NCBI RefSeq assembly: GCF_035270045.1
Contig: NZ_DATFIP010000019.1
Coordinates: 1 to 64,000 of the forward strand
DNA: 64,000 bases
Direction: 5' to 3'
Origin: Salibaculum sp035270045
Lineage (GTDB): Bacteria > Pseudomonadota > Alphaproteobacteria > Rhodobacterales > Rhodobacteraceae
Below the pieces are notes generated by a model. The model was not told the origin of the DNA and did not search any database. It saw only the letters and a program-made list of their open reading frames with translations. The first letter of the stretch is position 1. The number at the start of each line of letters is the position of its first letter. Positions 42,314 through 51,340 of this stretch are shown here, piece by piece. Position numbers and translations under genes: made by a program.

Positions 42314-42448
42314 GGGGCGAGCCTTTGGTTGCGCAACACCGGCGTATCTAGAAGCCATTACGTCCGCCCGCAACCCCCGTCCTGCAGCAGGAAAACGAGG
42401 AGCGGAATGACCGGCCTGCCCAGAAGCGCAATCAGCACGGACGAGGTT

Positions 42449-42772
42449 TCAGTCGTCGAGTCCCCCGGACCGAGCCATTACGGAGGCGCCGGCGCAGGGA
42501 CAAATAATGAACACCCGATCGCATCGGCCCGATCGCATCGACTGGAGGCGGCCCAAGCGGTTCCCGTCGTTTCGCCAGCTGCGTAGCGTGGCCATGACGA
42601 GGACGAGTGCGAGGGTGCCAAGGGGAAGGACGACGAACACGAAACCGATGAATCCGGTCAATCCGCCGAACGCGTCATCGCCTTCGTGGTAGAACAAGAG
42701 CCCCGAGCCGGTCGCCAGAAGCACGAAAAGCACCGCGAGCGAGGCCAGAATCCTGCTTTTTCGGTTCACCAT
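42449..42772 (-). CDS. Small membrane protein of unknown function
   Basis: A 107-residue protein with two hydrophobic helices (LASLAVLFVLLATGSGLLFY and GFIGFVFVVLPLGTLALVLVMA) and a basic, cysteine-containing tail. It diverges from purA. Codon use is less GC-rich at the third position than in neighbours, so it may be a young or weakly expressed gene. No family recognised. Confidence 0.55.
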   Translation of the reverse strand: MVNRKSRILASLAVLFVLLATGSGLLFYHEGDDAFGGLTGFIGFVFVVLPLGTLALVLVMATLRSWRNDGNRLGRLQSMRSGRCDRVFIICPCAGASVMARSGGLDD

Positions 42773-42907
42773 GTTGCCGGGTTTGCCCGGGCTGTCGGGC
42801 AGGATTTCGGCGGGCTTGCGGCAAAGTGGCGATAGGGACCCAAGTTTGCGGTTTCACCGTGCCGCCCCCCCATGTATGCAAACGACGTTTTCAAACCGGA
42901 GATTGAC

Positions 42908-44200
42908 ATGGCAAACGTGGTCGTGGTCGGCGCCCAGTGGGGCGACGAGGGCAAAGGCAAGATCGTCGACTGGCTGAGCGAACGGGCCGAGGTGATCTGC
43001 CGTTTTCAGGGTGGGCACAACGCGGGCCACACGCTGGTCATCGACGGGGCGGTCTACAAGCTGCACGCGCTGCCCTCGGGGGTGGTGCGCGGCGGCAAGC
43101 TGTCGGTCATCGGCAACGGCGTGGTGCTGGACCCCTGGCACCTGATGGAAGAGATCGCGACGCTTCGCGCGCAGGGTGTCGAGATCACGCCCGACACCCT
43201 GATGATCGCCGAGAACACGCCGCTCATCCTGCCGCTGCACGGCGAACTGGACCGGGCGCGCGAGGACCAGAATTCCGTCGCAAAGATCGGTACCACCGGG
43301 CGCGGTATCGGCCCGGCCTACGAGGACAAGGTCGGGCGCCGGGTGATCCGGGTCGCTGATCTGGCCGACTCCGCAACGCTTCAGACGCGCGTCGACCGGG
43401 CCTTGGTGCACCATAACGCCCTGCGCCGGGGACTGGGTCTTGCGGCAATCGACCGTGACGTCCTGATCGCGCAACTCGAAGAGATCGCGCCGCAGATACT
43501 GCCCTTTGCCGGGCCGGTCTGGAAGGTGCTGAACGAAAAGCGCAAGGCGGGCCGCAGGATTCTGTTCGAAGGAGCGCAGGGCGCGCTGCTGGACATCGAC
43601 TTCGGAACCTATCCCTATGTGACGTCCTCCAACGTGATCTCGGGGCAAGCGGCCACGGGCACCGGCGTCGGCCCCGGCAGCATCGAATACGTGCTGGGCA
43701 TCGTGAAGGCCTACACGACCCGCGTTGGCGAGGGGCCGTTTCCAACGGAACTGGACGACGCCGACGGCCAGCGCCTGGGCGAACGGGGTCACGAGTTCGG
43801 CACCACCACGGGGCGCAAGCGCCGCTGCGGTTGGTTCGACGCGGCCCTCGTGCGCCAGACCTGCGCCACCTCGGGTGTCACCGGCATCTCGCTGACCAAG
43901 CTGGATGTTCTGGACGGGTTCGAAACCCTGAAGATATGCGTGGGCTACGAGCTGGACGGCGCGCGGCTGGACTACCTGCCGACTGCCGCCGACAAGCAGG
44001 CGCGCTGCATTCCGATCTACGAGGAATTGCCAGGCTGGCAGGACAGCACCGAGGGCGCACGCAGCTGGGCTGACCTGCCGGCCAATGCCATCAAGTACGT
44101 GCGCCGGGTGGAAGAGTTGATCGAATGCCCCGTGGCGCTACTGTCCACCTCACCCGAGCGGGACGACACCATCCTGGTGACAGATCCCTTTGCTGACTGA
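42908..44200 (+). CDS. purA: Adenylosuccinate synthetase
   Basis: A 430-residue GTP-dependent ligase of AMP synthesis, joining IMP and aspartate. Motifs: VVGAQWGDEGKGKIVDW (P-loop and IMP site), GHNAGHTLVIDG, GTTGRGIGPAYEDK, FEGAQGALLDIDFGTYP, TTTGRKRRCGWFD. Full length. The ATG at 42908 begins MANVVVVG, the typical start; a frame beginning at 42872 is longer by 12 codons. Followed after nine bases by a DUF2842 gene. Confidence 0.98.
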   Translation: MANVVVVGAQWGDEGKGKIVDWLSERAEVICRFQGGHNAGHTLVIDGAVYKLHALPSGVVRGGKLSVIGNGVVLDPWHLMEEIATLRAQGVEITPDTLMIAENTPLILPLHGELDRAREDQNSVAKIGTTGRGIGPAYEDKVGRRVIRVADLADSATLQTRVDRALVHHNALRRGLGLAAIDRDVLIAQLEEIAPQILPFAGPVWKVLNEKRKAGRRILFEGAQGALLDIDFGTYPYVTSSNVISGQAATGTGVGPGSIEYVLGIVKAYTTRVGEGPFPTELDDADGQRLGERGHEFGTTTGRKRRCGWFDAALVRQTCATSGVTGISLTKLDVLDGFETLKICVGYELDGARLDYLPTAADKQARCIPIYEELPGWQDSTEGARSWADLPANAIKYVRRVEELIECPVALLSTSPERDDTILVTDPFAD

Positions 44201-44209
44201 GGAGGACCC

Positions 44210-44431
44210 TTGGCCCTGTCGCTCAAAGCTCGCAAGCGCCTGTCGCTGCTGATCCTGCTGATCGGCCTTCCGGTCTACATCGTGGCCTGTGTCAGCTTGG
44301 TGAACTGGGCCTGGCCCGATCCTCAAGCGCGCCCGCCGCTGGGCGCGGAACTTGCGATCTACGTCGGGCTGGGTGTGCTCTGGGCCTTTCCGCTCAAATG
44401 GGTGTTCAAGGGGGTGGGCCAAGGCGACTAG
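44210..44431 (+). CDS. DUF2842 membrane protein
   Basis: A 73-residue protein with two hydrophobic helices, of the DUF2842 family found next to purA in many Rhodobacteraceae (RLSLLILLIGLPVYIVACVSL, then IYVGLGVLWAFPLKWVFKGVG). The start is TTG at 44210; GGAGGA lies just upstream, inside the nine-base gap after purA. Function unknown. Confidence 0.82.
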   Translation: MALSLKARKRLSLLILLIGLPVYIVACVSLVNWAWPDPQARPPLGAELAIYVGLGVLWAFPLKWVFKGVGQGD

Positions 44432-44507
44432 GCTCGGTTTCCGCGCCGCATGCTTGACCCGGGTCCGGCCGCGGCCGTAGCCTTTGATCATCCGTATCGG
44501 AGCCTGC

Positions 44508-45575
44508 GTGTCCCGACGATTTTTCGACCGTTTGCTGTTTCTCGCACTGGATGTCGCCATCGCGCTGTCGCATCCAAGGGAGATCCTGCGCTTTTACCGG
44601 CGATCCATCGCCCATGGAAACTGGCGACTGAGCGTCGCCGCCCCGCGCGTGGCCAACGCCAAGTTCGTCTGGCGCAAGGTGTTCGATCACGACCCCAGGT
44701 TCACCATTGTGTCGGACAAGCTGGCGGCGAAGGATTTCGTCCGCGACATGGGGATCGCGGTAGAGATGCCGCAGACGCTCTGGACCGGGCGGCCGGAAGA
44801 CATCCCCGAGGCCATGCTGGGGGCAGATGTTGTCATCAAGACCACGCACGGTTGGTCGACGAACCTCTTTCCGGCGCGCGACGGGTTGTCCCGGGACGAG
44901 GTGCGAGACGGCATCCGGCGGGCAATGGCCCAGCGTCACGGCCGCCGGAACAACCAATGGGCCTATTACGACATCCGTCCACGGCTTTTCGTCGAGGACC
45001 GCGTCGACAAGCGCGCCGATTTGGTCGACCTAAAGATTTATGTTTATGGCGGGCTGGCGGTCCGCGTGCTGCCAATCCGCACGATCGCCGGGAACGAGCG
45101 GGTGGCGGCTGTCTGGTTGCGCGACGAGAAGGGCACCTGGACCCGGTCCGATCAACCGAGCGGGGTCAGCCCGAAGGTGGTGGATGATGCGCCGCTGCCC
45201 CCGGCAACCGATGCGGCCCTGGAAATCGCCAGTCACATCGGCGCCCTGTTCGATCAACTGAGGGTGGACTTCCTGGTGACAGGGGGCGCGCTCTACCTTG
45301 GCGAGATCACGGTCTACAGTGAATCCGGCATCCTCGTCGGTGGCTTTTCGATGGCCACGGACCCGAGCCGGTTCTGGGATATTCGCCGCAGTTGGTTCCT
45401 GAACACCACCCACGAGGGCTGGAAGGGGGTCTATGCGCGGGCGCTGGCCCGGTTCTGCGCCCGCGAGGCCCGCCGGCGGCCCGGCCTGAATGCCGCCGGG
45501 CCGCTCCCGGTCGAGGATTTCCATCGCAGCCTCGCCCTCGCGCGTCGCCTGCAGGACGAGGTCACGGCCCGGTGA
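44508..45575 (+). CDS. TupA-like ATP-grasp protein
   Basis: A 355-residue protein resembling the ATPgrasp_TupA family: a basic start, DKLAAKDFVRDMGIAVEMPQ, VVIKTTHGWSTN as the ATP-binding loop, DLKIYVYGG, and LYLGEITVYSESG with acidic residues for magnesium. Relatives make teichuronopeptide or modify surface polysaccharides by peptide-like ligation. GTG at 44508 is chosen (GGAG six bases upstream); a TTG at 44484 is in frame. No polysaccharide cluster is close by, so the substrate is unknown. Confidence 0.75.
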   Translation: MSRRFFDRLLFLALDVAIALSHPREILRFYRRSIAHGNWRLSVAAPRVANAKFVWRKVFDHDPRFTIVSDKLAAKDFVRDMGIAVEMPQTLWTGRPEDIPEAMLGADVVIKTTHGWSTNLFPARDGLSRDEVRDGIRRAMAQRHGRRNNQWAYYDIRPRLFVEDRVDKRADLVDLKIYVYGGLAVRVLPIRTIAGNERVAAVWLRDEKGTWTRSDQPSGVSPKVVDDAPLPPATDAALEIASHIGALFDQLRVDFLVTGGALYLGEITVYSESGILVGGFSMATDPSRFWDIRRSWFLNTTHEGWKGVYARALARFCAREARRRPGLNAAGPLPVEDFHRSLALARRLQDEVTAR

Positions 45576-45645
45576 CTCCCGGCGGGGCCTTCAACGCGCA
45601 CGGGGCAGGGAAATCCCTGCCCCTTCCAGGCTGCGACTGGTCTGC

Positions 45646-47658
45646 CTAGCTGGCCTGGCGCTGGGGGTTGAAGCGGGTATCCTCGGCGACCTGGAAACGG
45701 CCGTTGCGTACCTTGTTCAGCCGCCCTTCGCGCAGCAGGTCGGCGAAGCTTCGCAACCCGTCCTCGCGGTTGAAGTCGGACGGAGCCACCTGGCGCACCC
45801 TTCGGATGATCTGCGGGCGCGAGAATTCCTCGGCCCCCTCGATGAAGGCGGTATAGGCGGCCGCGGCTTCCAGCAGATCGGGCAATTCGCGCGCGCCCAT
45901 GCGTTCGGCGAAGTCGGCAAAACCGTCGGTGCCGGCGCCTTCGGCTCGGTCGCGGGCCTGCACCCGGCGCGGACGCACGGGCTGTACCGGCTGGCCAGGG
46001 GTGTTTTCGGCCTCGGGCGCCTCGCGGTCGACGTCGACACGTTGCGCGGCGACCAGCTTGAGCGGTGCCGGGCGGGGGCGTTCGCTCTGTGTCCCGCTGC
46101 GGGCCTGGTCGGGCCGGGGCGCGCGGCGCGGGCGCACCACCTGGTCGAGGTCCTCGCGAAAGGCATTCTCGACCTCGCCGGCGCCGCTGGGGTCCCCGGC
46201 CTGCCCGGTCGCGCCCTCGGCCTGGGTGGCGGCAACGGCGGCCTTGAGTTGGGCGATGGCGGCGCGACGGCGGTTGCCCTCGGGTTCCTTCATCTGGGCA
46301 TTGGTCTCATCGAGCAGACGGGTGAGGGCTTCCTCGTCCTCTTCCGGGGCGGCCGCGAATCCGTGGGGCTGTGCGATCGTGGAAGCGGCGTCGTCGGCGT
46401 TGTCCGCCTCGTCCGTAGCGGTTTCGGACTCCGCGTCAGCACCGGGTTCGGAGTCGCCGGTGACGGCCTCGAGCAGTTCGGCCTCTTCCTCGGGCGAGAG
46501 ATCGGCATCGCCCCGGTCGCCGAGATACCGGTCCAGTTCATCTGCCCCGTCAAGCACGGCGAGATCCGGTGCGGCAAGCTCTGCTTCGCGCGGGTCCTCG
46601 TCCGCGGCGTCGGGGCCGGTGGATGCATCCGTGTCCTGTTCGGCTTGGCTGTCCCCGTGCGACGTGACGGCGGTGTGCTGGCCGGCCTCTGCCTCGACCA
46701 CGTCCGTGATGTCGTCTTCCCGGCGATGATAGGCGCGCTCGACAAGGGGTGCGGGGGCCTCGGACATGGCTTCGATTTCGTCCTCGGGGTCGGTCGCGGG
46801 GGCCGCGGCGTAATCGGTCACATCGGGCAGCTGCCCCATCTGGGTTTCGTCCGTGCCGCCCTGGTCCTCGGTATAGTCCGACCCTGCGAAGGCCGCACCA
46901 TCGCGGCTGACCACGGCGCGGATGCGCTGCAGCTTGGCGGCGACGCTGTCGGCATCGGGGTGGGCGGGGGCCTCGGTCAGGGGGGCGTCAGGCGTGCCCT
47001 GCACCTGCGGGCTCGCGGGTTCGCCGAGCCTGTCGGGGCGATCGAGCGGGTCTGTGTCGGTGGGGTGATCGGCGGTAACGGACGGTTCCGCGATCGGCGC
47101 GACCTCGGAGTCCTCGGGGGCCACCTGGGGGGCCTCCTCGTCGTCTTCGAGCGCAGGGGCTTGCGGGGCGGCTTCGGCCGGGGACTGCACATCGGGCGCG
47201 ACATGCTCCCGGGCGGCGCTGGTCCGGGGGGGGTCCTGGTGGTCGGACAGGGCGCCGGTCTCGGCGGATTGCCTGCGCGAGGGCGCGGCGGCCGCTGCCG
47301 AAACGGCGGCGGAAATCGCCGCGGACGAGGTTTCGCCCGGCGGGGCGGCGGTCTCCAGGTCAGGCATCTCCGGGCGCGGTCGAGTCTCGGCCTCGGGCCG
47401 GGACAGGGCCGGGCGCAGAACGACCCCGTCAGCCCCGGTGCGGGCCTCGACCCGGCGGGATATCTCCTTTTCGGCGATGCGGGCCAGCATCTCCGCATCC
47501 GGGGTTGGCGGTTCGGCGCCGAAATAGCGATCATCCGAGGCCAGGTCCCGGAAATACTCGGCGATGGCTTTCATCGTGTTGAAGGAGTCGTCGAACCCCT
47601 CCAAGGTACATGAGAAAGTGCCGTAGGAGACCGTCAGGATCTTGCTCGTTTCAACCAT
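45646..47658 (-). CDS. Large acidic two-domain protein of unknown function
   Basis: A 670-residue protein. Residues 1-75 form a compact N-terminal domain (ILTVSYGTFSCTLEGFDDSF, MKAIAEYFRDLASDDRYFGA). About 430 residues of acidic, Pro/Ala/Asp/Glu-rich disordered sequence follow, then a folded C-terminal domain of about 100 residues (LPDLLEAAAAYTAFIEGAEEFSRPQIIRRV, SFADLLREGRLNKVRNGRFQV) that looks like a winged helix. Similar proteins occur across Rhodobacteraceae, sometimes labelled chemotaxis or histidine-kinase proteins without evidence. Start at 47658, at the conserved MVETS. Divergent from the thiamine gene. Confidence 0.75.
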   Translation of the reverse strand: MVETSKILTVSYGTFSCTLEGFDDSFNTMKAIAEYFRDLASDDRYFGAEPPTPDAEMLARIAEKEISRRVEARTGADGVVLRPALSRPEAETRPRPEMPDLETAAPPGETSSAAISAAVSAAAAAPSRRQSAETGALSDHQDPPRTSAAREHVAPDVQSPAEAAPQAPALEDDEEAPQVAPEDSEVAPIAEPSVTADHPTDTDPLDRPDRLGEPASPQVQGTPDAPLTEAPAHPDADSVAAKLQRIRAVVSRDGAAFAGSDYTEDQGGTDETQMGQLPDVTDYAAAPATDPEDEIEAMSEAPAPLVERAYHRREDDITDVVEAEAGQHTAVTSHGDSQAEQDTDASTGPDAADEDPREAELAAPDLAVLDGADELDRYLGDRGDADLSPEEEAELLEAVTGDSEPGADAESETATDEADNADDAASTIAQPHGFAAAPEEDEEALTRLLDETNAQMKEPEGNRRRAAIAQLKAAVAATQAEGATGQAGDPSGAGEVENAFREDLDQVVRPRRAPRPDQARSGTQSERPRPAPLKLVAAQRVDVDREAPEAENTPGQPVQPVRPRRVQARDRAEGAGTDGFADFAERMGARELPDLLEAAAAYTAFIEGAEEFSRPQIIRRVRQVAPSDFNREDGLRSFADLLREGRLNKVRNGRFQVAEDTRFNPQRQAS

Positions 47659-47753
47659 TGAATGCTCACTTTCTGTCCAACCCAATGCCGAAGGGTTTAC
47701 CACCAATTGGTTCGCGATCCGGAACGAAAGAACGTTTAGAGGAGTATTATTTG

Positions 47754-47801
47754 ATGACCCTTTTGTGGCGCGGTGGAAAAGTCGTGGATAGTGAAGCGTG
47801 A
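47754..47801 (+). CDS. Possible leader peptide coupled to thiamine pyrophosphokinase
   Basis: A 15-codon frame, MTLLWRGGKVVDSEA, with a strong AGAGGAG ribosome site ten bases before its ATG. Its TGA overlaps the GTG start of the next gene (GTGA). The downstream gene has only a weak ribosome site of its own, so it may be translated by re-initiation. It could also be the remnant of a longer N-terminus. Not proven to be made. Confidence 0.4.
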   Translation: MTLLWRGGKVVDSEA

Positions 47802-48496
47802 ATCGGGTCATTGTTTCAAGCTTGGCACCGATCACGCTTCTGGGCGGGTCGTCTCATGCCGAGGAAGACCTGAGCGCGGCGCTTTCCTGGGCGCCGCGGC
47901 TGGTTGCCGCTGACGGTGGCGGTGACGCGGCGCTGCTGGCAGGGCGCGCGCCCGAGGCGGTGATCGGCGACATGGACAGCCTGTCGGCCTCGGGGCAGGA
48001 GATCCTGGGCGATGTCCTCCACCCGGTGACGGAACAGGAAACCACCGATTTCGACAAGGCGTTGCGCTCCATCGACGCGCCGCTGGTGCTGGCAGTGGGG
48101 GTCTCGGGCGGTCGACTGGATCATGAGCTTGCCGCGCTGACCGTGCTGGCGCGCCATCCCGACCGGCCATGCCTGGTCATCGGGCGGGACAGCCTGGTGT
48201 TCCTCTGCCCACCACGCCTTCGTCTGGACCTGGCCGCGGGCAGCACGGTTTCGCTCTTTCCGCTGGCGCCGGGGCGGGTGCAGAGCCACGGGCTGGAATG
48301 GCCCACGACGGGGCTGACCCTGGCGGCGGATGCGCGCGTGGGGACCTCGAACCGCGCGACCGGGCCGGTGGACCTTCTCCCGGAGACGCCGGGGATGCTG
48401 GTGATCCTGCCGCGCGTCCTTCTGGACGTGACGGTCAGGTCGCTTCTGGCGTCGGGGGACGCGGGCGGCGGGCGATGGCCCGCTCGCGCCCTATGA
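47798..48496 (+). CDS. Thiamine pyrophosphokinase
   Basis: A 232-residue enzyme that turns thiamine into thiamine diphosphate. ITLLGGSSHAEEDL, LVAADGGGDAAL, VIGDMDSLS, QETTDFDKAL and GVSGGRLDHELA are the conserved aspartate-rich motifs. The GTG at 47798 overlaps the stop of a short leader frame. The C-terminal 20 residues overlap the convergent EamA gene by 62 bases. No TPP riboswitch is visible upstream. Confidence 0.9.
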   Translation: MNRVIVSSLAPITLLGGSSHAEEDLSAALSWAPRLVAADGGGDAALLAGRAPEAVIGDMDSLSASGQEILGDVLHPVTEQETTDFDKALRSIDAPLVLAVGVSGGRLDHELAALTVLARHPDRPCLVIGRDSLVFLCPPRLRLDLAAGSTVSLFPLAPGRVQSHGLEWPTTGLTLAADARVGTSNRATGPVDLLPETPGMLVILPRVLLDVTVRSLLASGDAGGGRWPARAL

Positions 48497-49349
48497 TGTA
48501 AAGCCCCGCCGCCACGGTCACGCATATACCCAGCGCCGCCAGCCCGTCGGGCAGGTCGCGGAAGATCAGCCAGCCGATCAGAGTGGCGAATGGAATCTCC
48601 ATGTATTGCATGGGCGCGACCGTGGCCGAGGGGGCAAAGCGCAGCGACCATGTCATGAACAGGTGTGCCACGGTGCCGATCAGGGCCATCAGTGCCAGCA
48701 GGCCCGGGCTGCTGGTGCCAAGCCCATCAAAGGACAGGGCCGGCCAGCCGGGCAAGGCCAATGCCAGCGGGGCCAGAACGGCGATGGCCATCAGGCCCGA
48801 GACCCCTTGCATGGCGATCGGGTCCACGACCTTGGCGATCTTGCGCGTGACCAGCATGAAGCCCACGAAGGCCACCGCGACACCCAGCGGCAGCAGGGCG
48901 GGCCAGCCGGATTCCATGAAATTCGGCTGAATCACCATGAGCGTTCCGGCAAAGCCCGCCGCGCAGGCCCCCAGGCGGTGCGGGCCGACGTCCTCGTCCA
49001 GCAGCAGCCAGCCCGCCAGCAGCATCATGAAGGGCATGACGAAGACGATGGCCAGCGCGTCGGCCAGTGGCAAGTGACGCAGCGCCGTGAACATCAGCGC
49101 GATCCCGAGGACATGAAGCACGGTACGCAGCGCGATGAGCCAGAGTACCGCGGTCCCGCGTGGCATGGGCAGCCGAAGCGCCAGCGCCAGCGGCAGCAGT
49201 GTCACCGCCTGCGCGCCGAAACGCACGGCCACCAGTGCGCCGATCGACAGCGTCGCGCCCAGCAGTTTCGCGATGGCATCGCCCAGCGGGGCGAGCACGC
49301 AGAAGGCCAGCATCAGCAGGATTCCAAGATAGGGGCGGTCACTGTCCAT
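48435..49349 (-). CDS. EamA-family (DMT) transporter 1
   Basis: A 304-residue drug/metabolite transporter with ten helices in two EamA repeats (ALRHLPLADALAIVFVMPFMMLL; LRFAPSATVAPMQYMEIPFATLIGWLIF). Substrates of this family range from amino acids to S-adenosylmethionine and nucleotides. A paralogue follows within 1 kb, with similar sequence in both repeats. It ends convergent with the thiamine gene. Confidence 0.88.
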   Translation of the reverse strand: MDSDRPYLGILLMLAFCVLAPLGDAIAKLLGATLSIGALVAVRFGAQAVTLLPLALALRLPMPRGTAVLWLIALRTVLHVLGIALMFTALRHLPLADALAIVFVMPFMMLLAGWLLLDEDVGPHRLGACAAGFAGTLMVIQPNFMESGWPALLPLGVAVAFVGFMLVTRKIAKVVDPIAMQGVSGLMAIAVLAPLALALPGWPALSFDGLGTSSPGLLALMALIGTVAHLFMTWSLRFAPSATVAPMQYMEIPFATLIGWLIFRDLPDGLAALGICVTVAAGLYIIGRERAIARRPRPPTPEAT

Positions 49350-49460
49350 CCGGTCACGCTACAGCCCGAACGGGCGGGCGCAAGGGGCTGCAGAGTGCCG
49401 TGGACAAGGCTCCACTGCTCTGTCTAGATCGGGCGAAGGAAAAAGGATCGGGCGGACGGC

Positions 49461-50342
49461 ATGTTATCGACATTGGCGCTGCACCTTGGTGCGCACAAGA
49501 CGGCGACGACGACCCTGCAGCGCGCGTTCGACGCGCGCCGGCGCGAGTTGCTGCGTCTGGGCACGGGTTATCTCGGCCCCGGTGACCTGCGCGACGAGCC
49601 TGGACTGGTGTTTCCCAAGCCCGAGATGCCGCCGAGCCGCATCGCGCAGGTCCAGGGCCGCACGGCGAGCCTGCTGGAAACCCTGGTGCCCGGCGCCCTG
49701 GGCGAGCGGCGCAGCCGGCTTCTGGTCAGCGAGGAGAACATCCTCGGCACCCCGCGCCTGATGCTGCGACATGCCGCGCTCTATCCCGGGCTGACCGCGC
49801 GATTGGGGGCGCTGCCGGCTGACTGGGACATGGCCGATACGCATATCTTCCTCTCGATCCGCGATTACGCCGGCTTTTTCGCGTCCTGCCACAGCACGGT
49901 GGCGCAACAGGGCGTCTGGGTGCCTTTCGGAGCGCAGGAACGGACGGCGCTGGCGCGGATGCCCAGACGCTGGCCCGATGTGGTGGCCGATATCCGGGCG
50001 ACGCTTCCGGCGGCGCGGCTGACCGTCTGGCGCTACGAGGAGCTGCGCGCGACGGGCCTGGCGGTGGTCGAGGCCATGGCCGGCGGTCCCTTCGAGATCG
50101 ATCTGGCAGCGCCCGGGGCGATGGGGGCGCTCAGCGCCGGCGCAATGGCCGGCATCGCCGAGGCCAGTTTCGCGGCCGGGGGCGCCCGTCTGCCGGGCGC
50201 TCAGGTGCGCCGCATCCGGCAGGAAACCGAAGGGTCCGGCCCCTATGACCCATGGGACGCGGAGACGCGCAGGACACTCTCGGCCCTTTACGAAGAGGAC
50301 TGCGCCCGGATCGCGCGCATGGAGGGGGTCGCGTTGCTTTAG
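49461..50342 (+). CDS. Sulfotransferase-like protein
   Basis: A 293-residue protein. It begins with LALHLGAHKTATTTLQRAF, the 5'-phosphosulfate-binding loop of PAPS-dependent sulfotransferase folds, and DTHIFLSIRDYAGFFASCHS fits the 3'-phosphate site (the SIRD strand). Family members in alphaproteobacteria often lack proof of activity. It stands between two EamA transporters and shares four bases with the second one's 3' end. Confidence 0.68.
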   Translation: MLSTLALHLGAHKTATTTLQRAFDARRRELLRLGTGYLGPGDLRDEPGLVFPKPEMPPSRIAQVQGRTASLLETLVPGALGERRSRLLVSEENILGTPRLMLRHAALYPGLTARLGALPADWDMADTHIFLSIRDYAGFFASCHSTVAQQGVWVPFGAQERTALARMPRRWPDVVADIRATLPAARLTVWRYEELRATGLAVVEAMAGGPFEIDLAAPGAMGALSAGAMAGIAEASFAAGGARLPGAQVRRIRQETEGSGPYDPWDAETRRTLSALYEEDCARIARMEGVALL

Positions 50343-51286
50343 ACCGGGCTGCCCGGTGGGGCCTTGGTGGCCTGATCCGCGCGCGAGATCTGCCGCTCGC
50401 GGTGGATCACGAAAAGGCCCGAGCCCATGATCACCGCGATGCCGGCCAGGGTCATCGGATCGGGGAAGTCGTCGAAGATGAGATACCCCAGTGCCGTTGC
50501 CATCACGATCTCGAGGTAGTGCAGCGGGGCCAGCGTGGCCGAGGGCGCGAAGGTCAGGGCCTGGGTCATCATCATGTGGCTGAGCGCGGCGAATGCCCCG
50601 ACGCCCAGCAGCCAGACCCAGGCCAGGCCCTGCGGCATGACCGGGTCCAGCGTGGGCCAGCCGCGCCCGTCGGCCAGCCAGATCACCGGCACCGTGGCCA
50701 GCGCCGCGATCGCCGCGGTGTGAAACTGCATCGTCACGGGATGCATCCGCCGCGACAGCCCGCGCGTGATCAGCATGTAGGCGGCGAAGCTGAAGGCGGT
50801 GCCAAGCGGCAGCAGCGCGACATAGCCAAAGGCCCGCAGGCTGGGCTGGATCACCAGAAGCGCCCCGGCAAAGCCCACCACGGCGGCCCCGATGCGGCGC
50901 GGGCCGATCTCGTCGCCGAAGAGGTATTTGGCCACGAAGAGGATGATGAAGGGCTCGACAAAGACGATGGCCAGCGCGTCGGCGATGGGCATGACGCGGA
51001 TCGCCGCGATGAAGAAGTAGGTGGAGAGCACAAGGAACAGCGCTCGCCACAGCAGCATCGCAACCGTCCCGGGACGGGGACGCATTCGCAACCCCAGCCA
51101 GAGGCAGACGGGCAGCATCAGCGCGGCCTGGATCACGAAGCGGGCGGCGGTGATCTGGCCCACCGGCAGGGTCTGCGCGGCCAGCTTGGCGGCGACGTCC
51201 AGCATGGGCGCCGACATGCAAAAGCCGATCATCAGCAGGATGCCGGGCAGGATGCGGTCGGCCTGTGGGGTGTCGAGCGTGCTCAT
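50339..51286 (-). CDS. EamA-family (DMT) transporter 2
   Basis: A 315-residue ten-helix DMT transporter, close in pattern to the gene at 48435 (AIRVMPIADALAIVFVEPFIILFVAKYLFGDEIGPRRIGA; LTFAPSATLAPLHYLEIVMATALGYLIFDDFPDP). The pair brackets the sulfotransferase-like gene. The substrate is unknown. It is followed by the sox cluster after 54 bases. Confidence 0.88.
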   Translation of the reverse strand: MSTLDTPQADRILPGILLMIGFCMSAPMLDVAAKLAAQTLPVGQITAARFVIQAALMLPVCLWLGLRMRPRPGTVAMLLWRALFLVLSTYFFIAAIRVMPIADALAIVFVEPFIILFVAKYLFGDEIGPRRIGAAVVGFAGALLVIQPSLRAFGYVALLPLGTAFSFAAYMLITRGLSRRMHPVTMQFHTAAIAALATVPVIWLADGRGWPTLDPVMPQGLAWVWLLGVGAFAALSHMMMTQALTFAPSATLAPLHYLEIVMATALGYLIFDDFPDPMTLAGIAVIMGSGLFVIHRERQISRADQATKAPPGSPV

Positions 51287-51340
51287 GCCGATGCACCTAC
51301 AGGGTCGGCAGGGTGGGGTCCAGCCCGGCGGAGGGGCGGC

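Noticed and set aside
47659..47797. TPP riboswitch upstream of thiamine pyrophosphokinase
   Set aside because: The gap is short and the conserved TPP-box sequences (CUGAGA, ACCUGAUCUGG-like) are absent.
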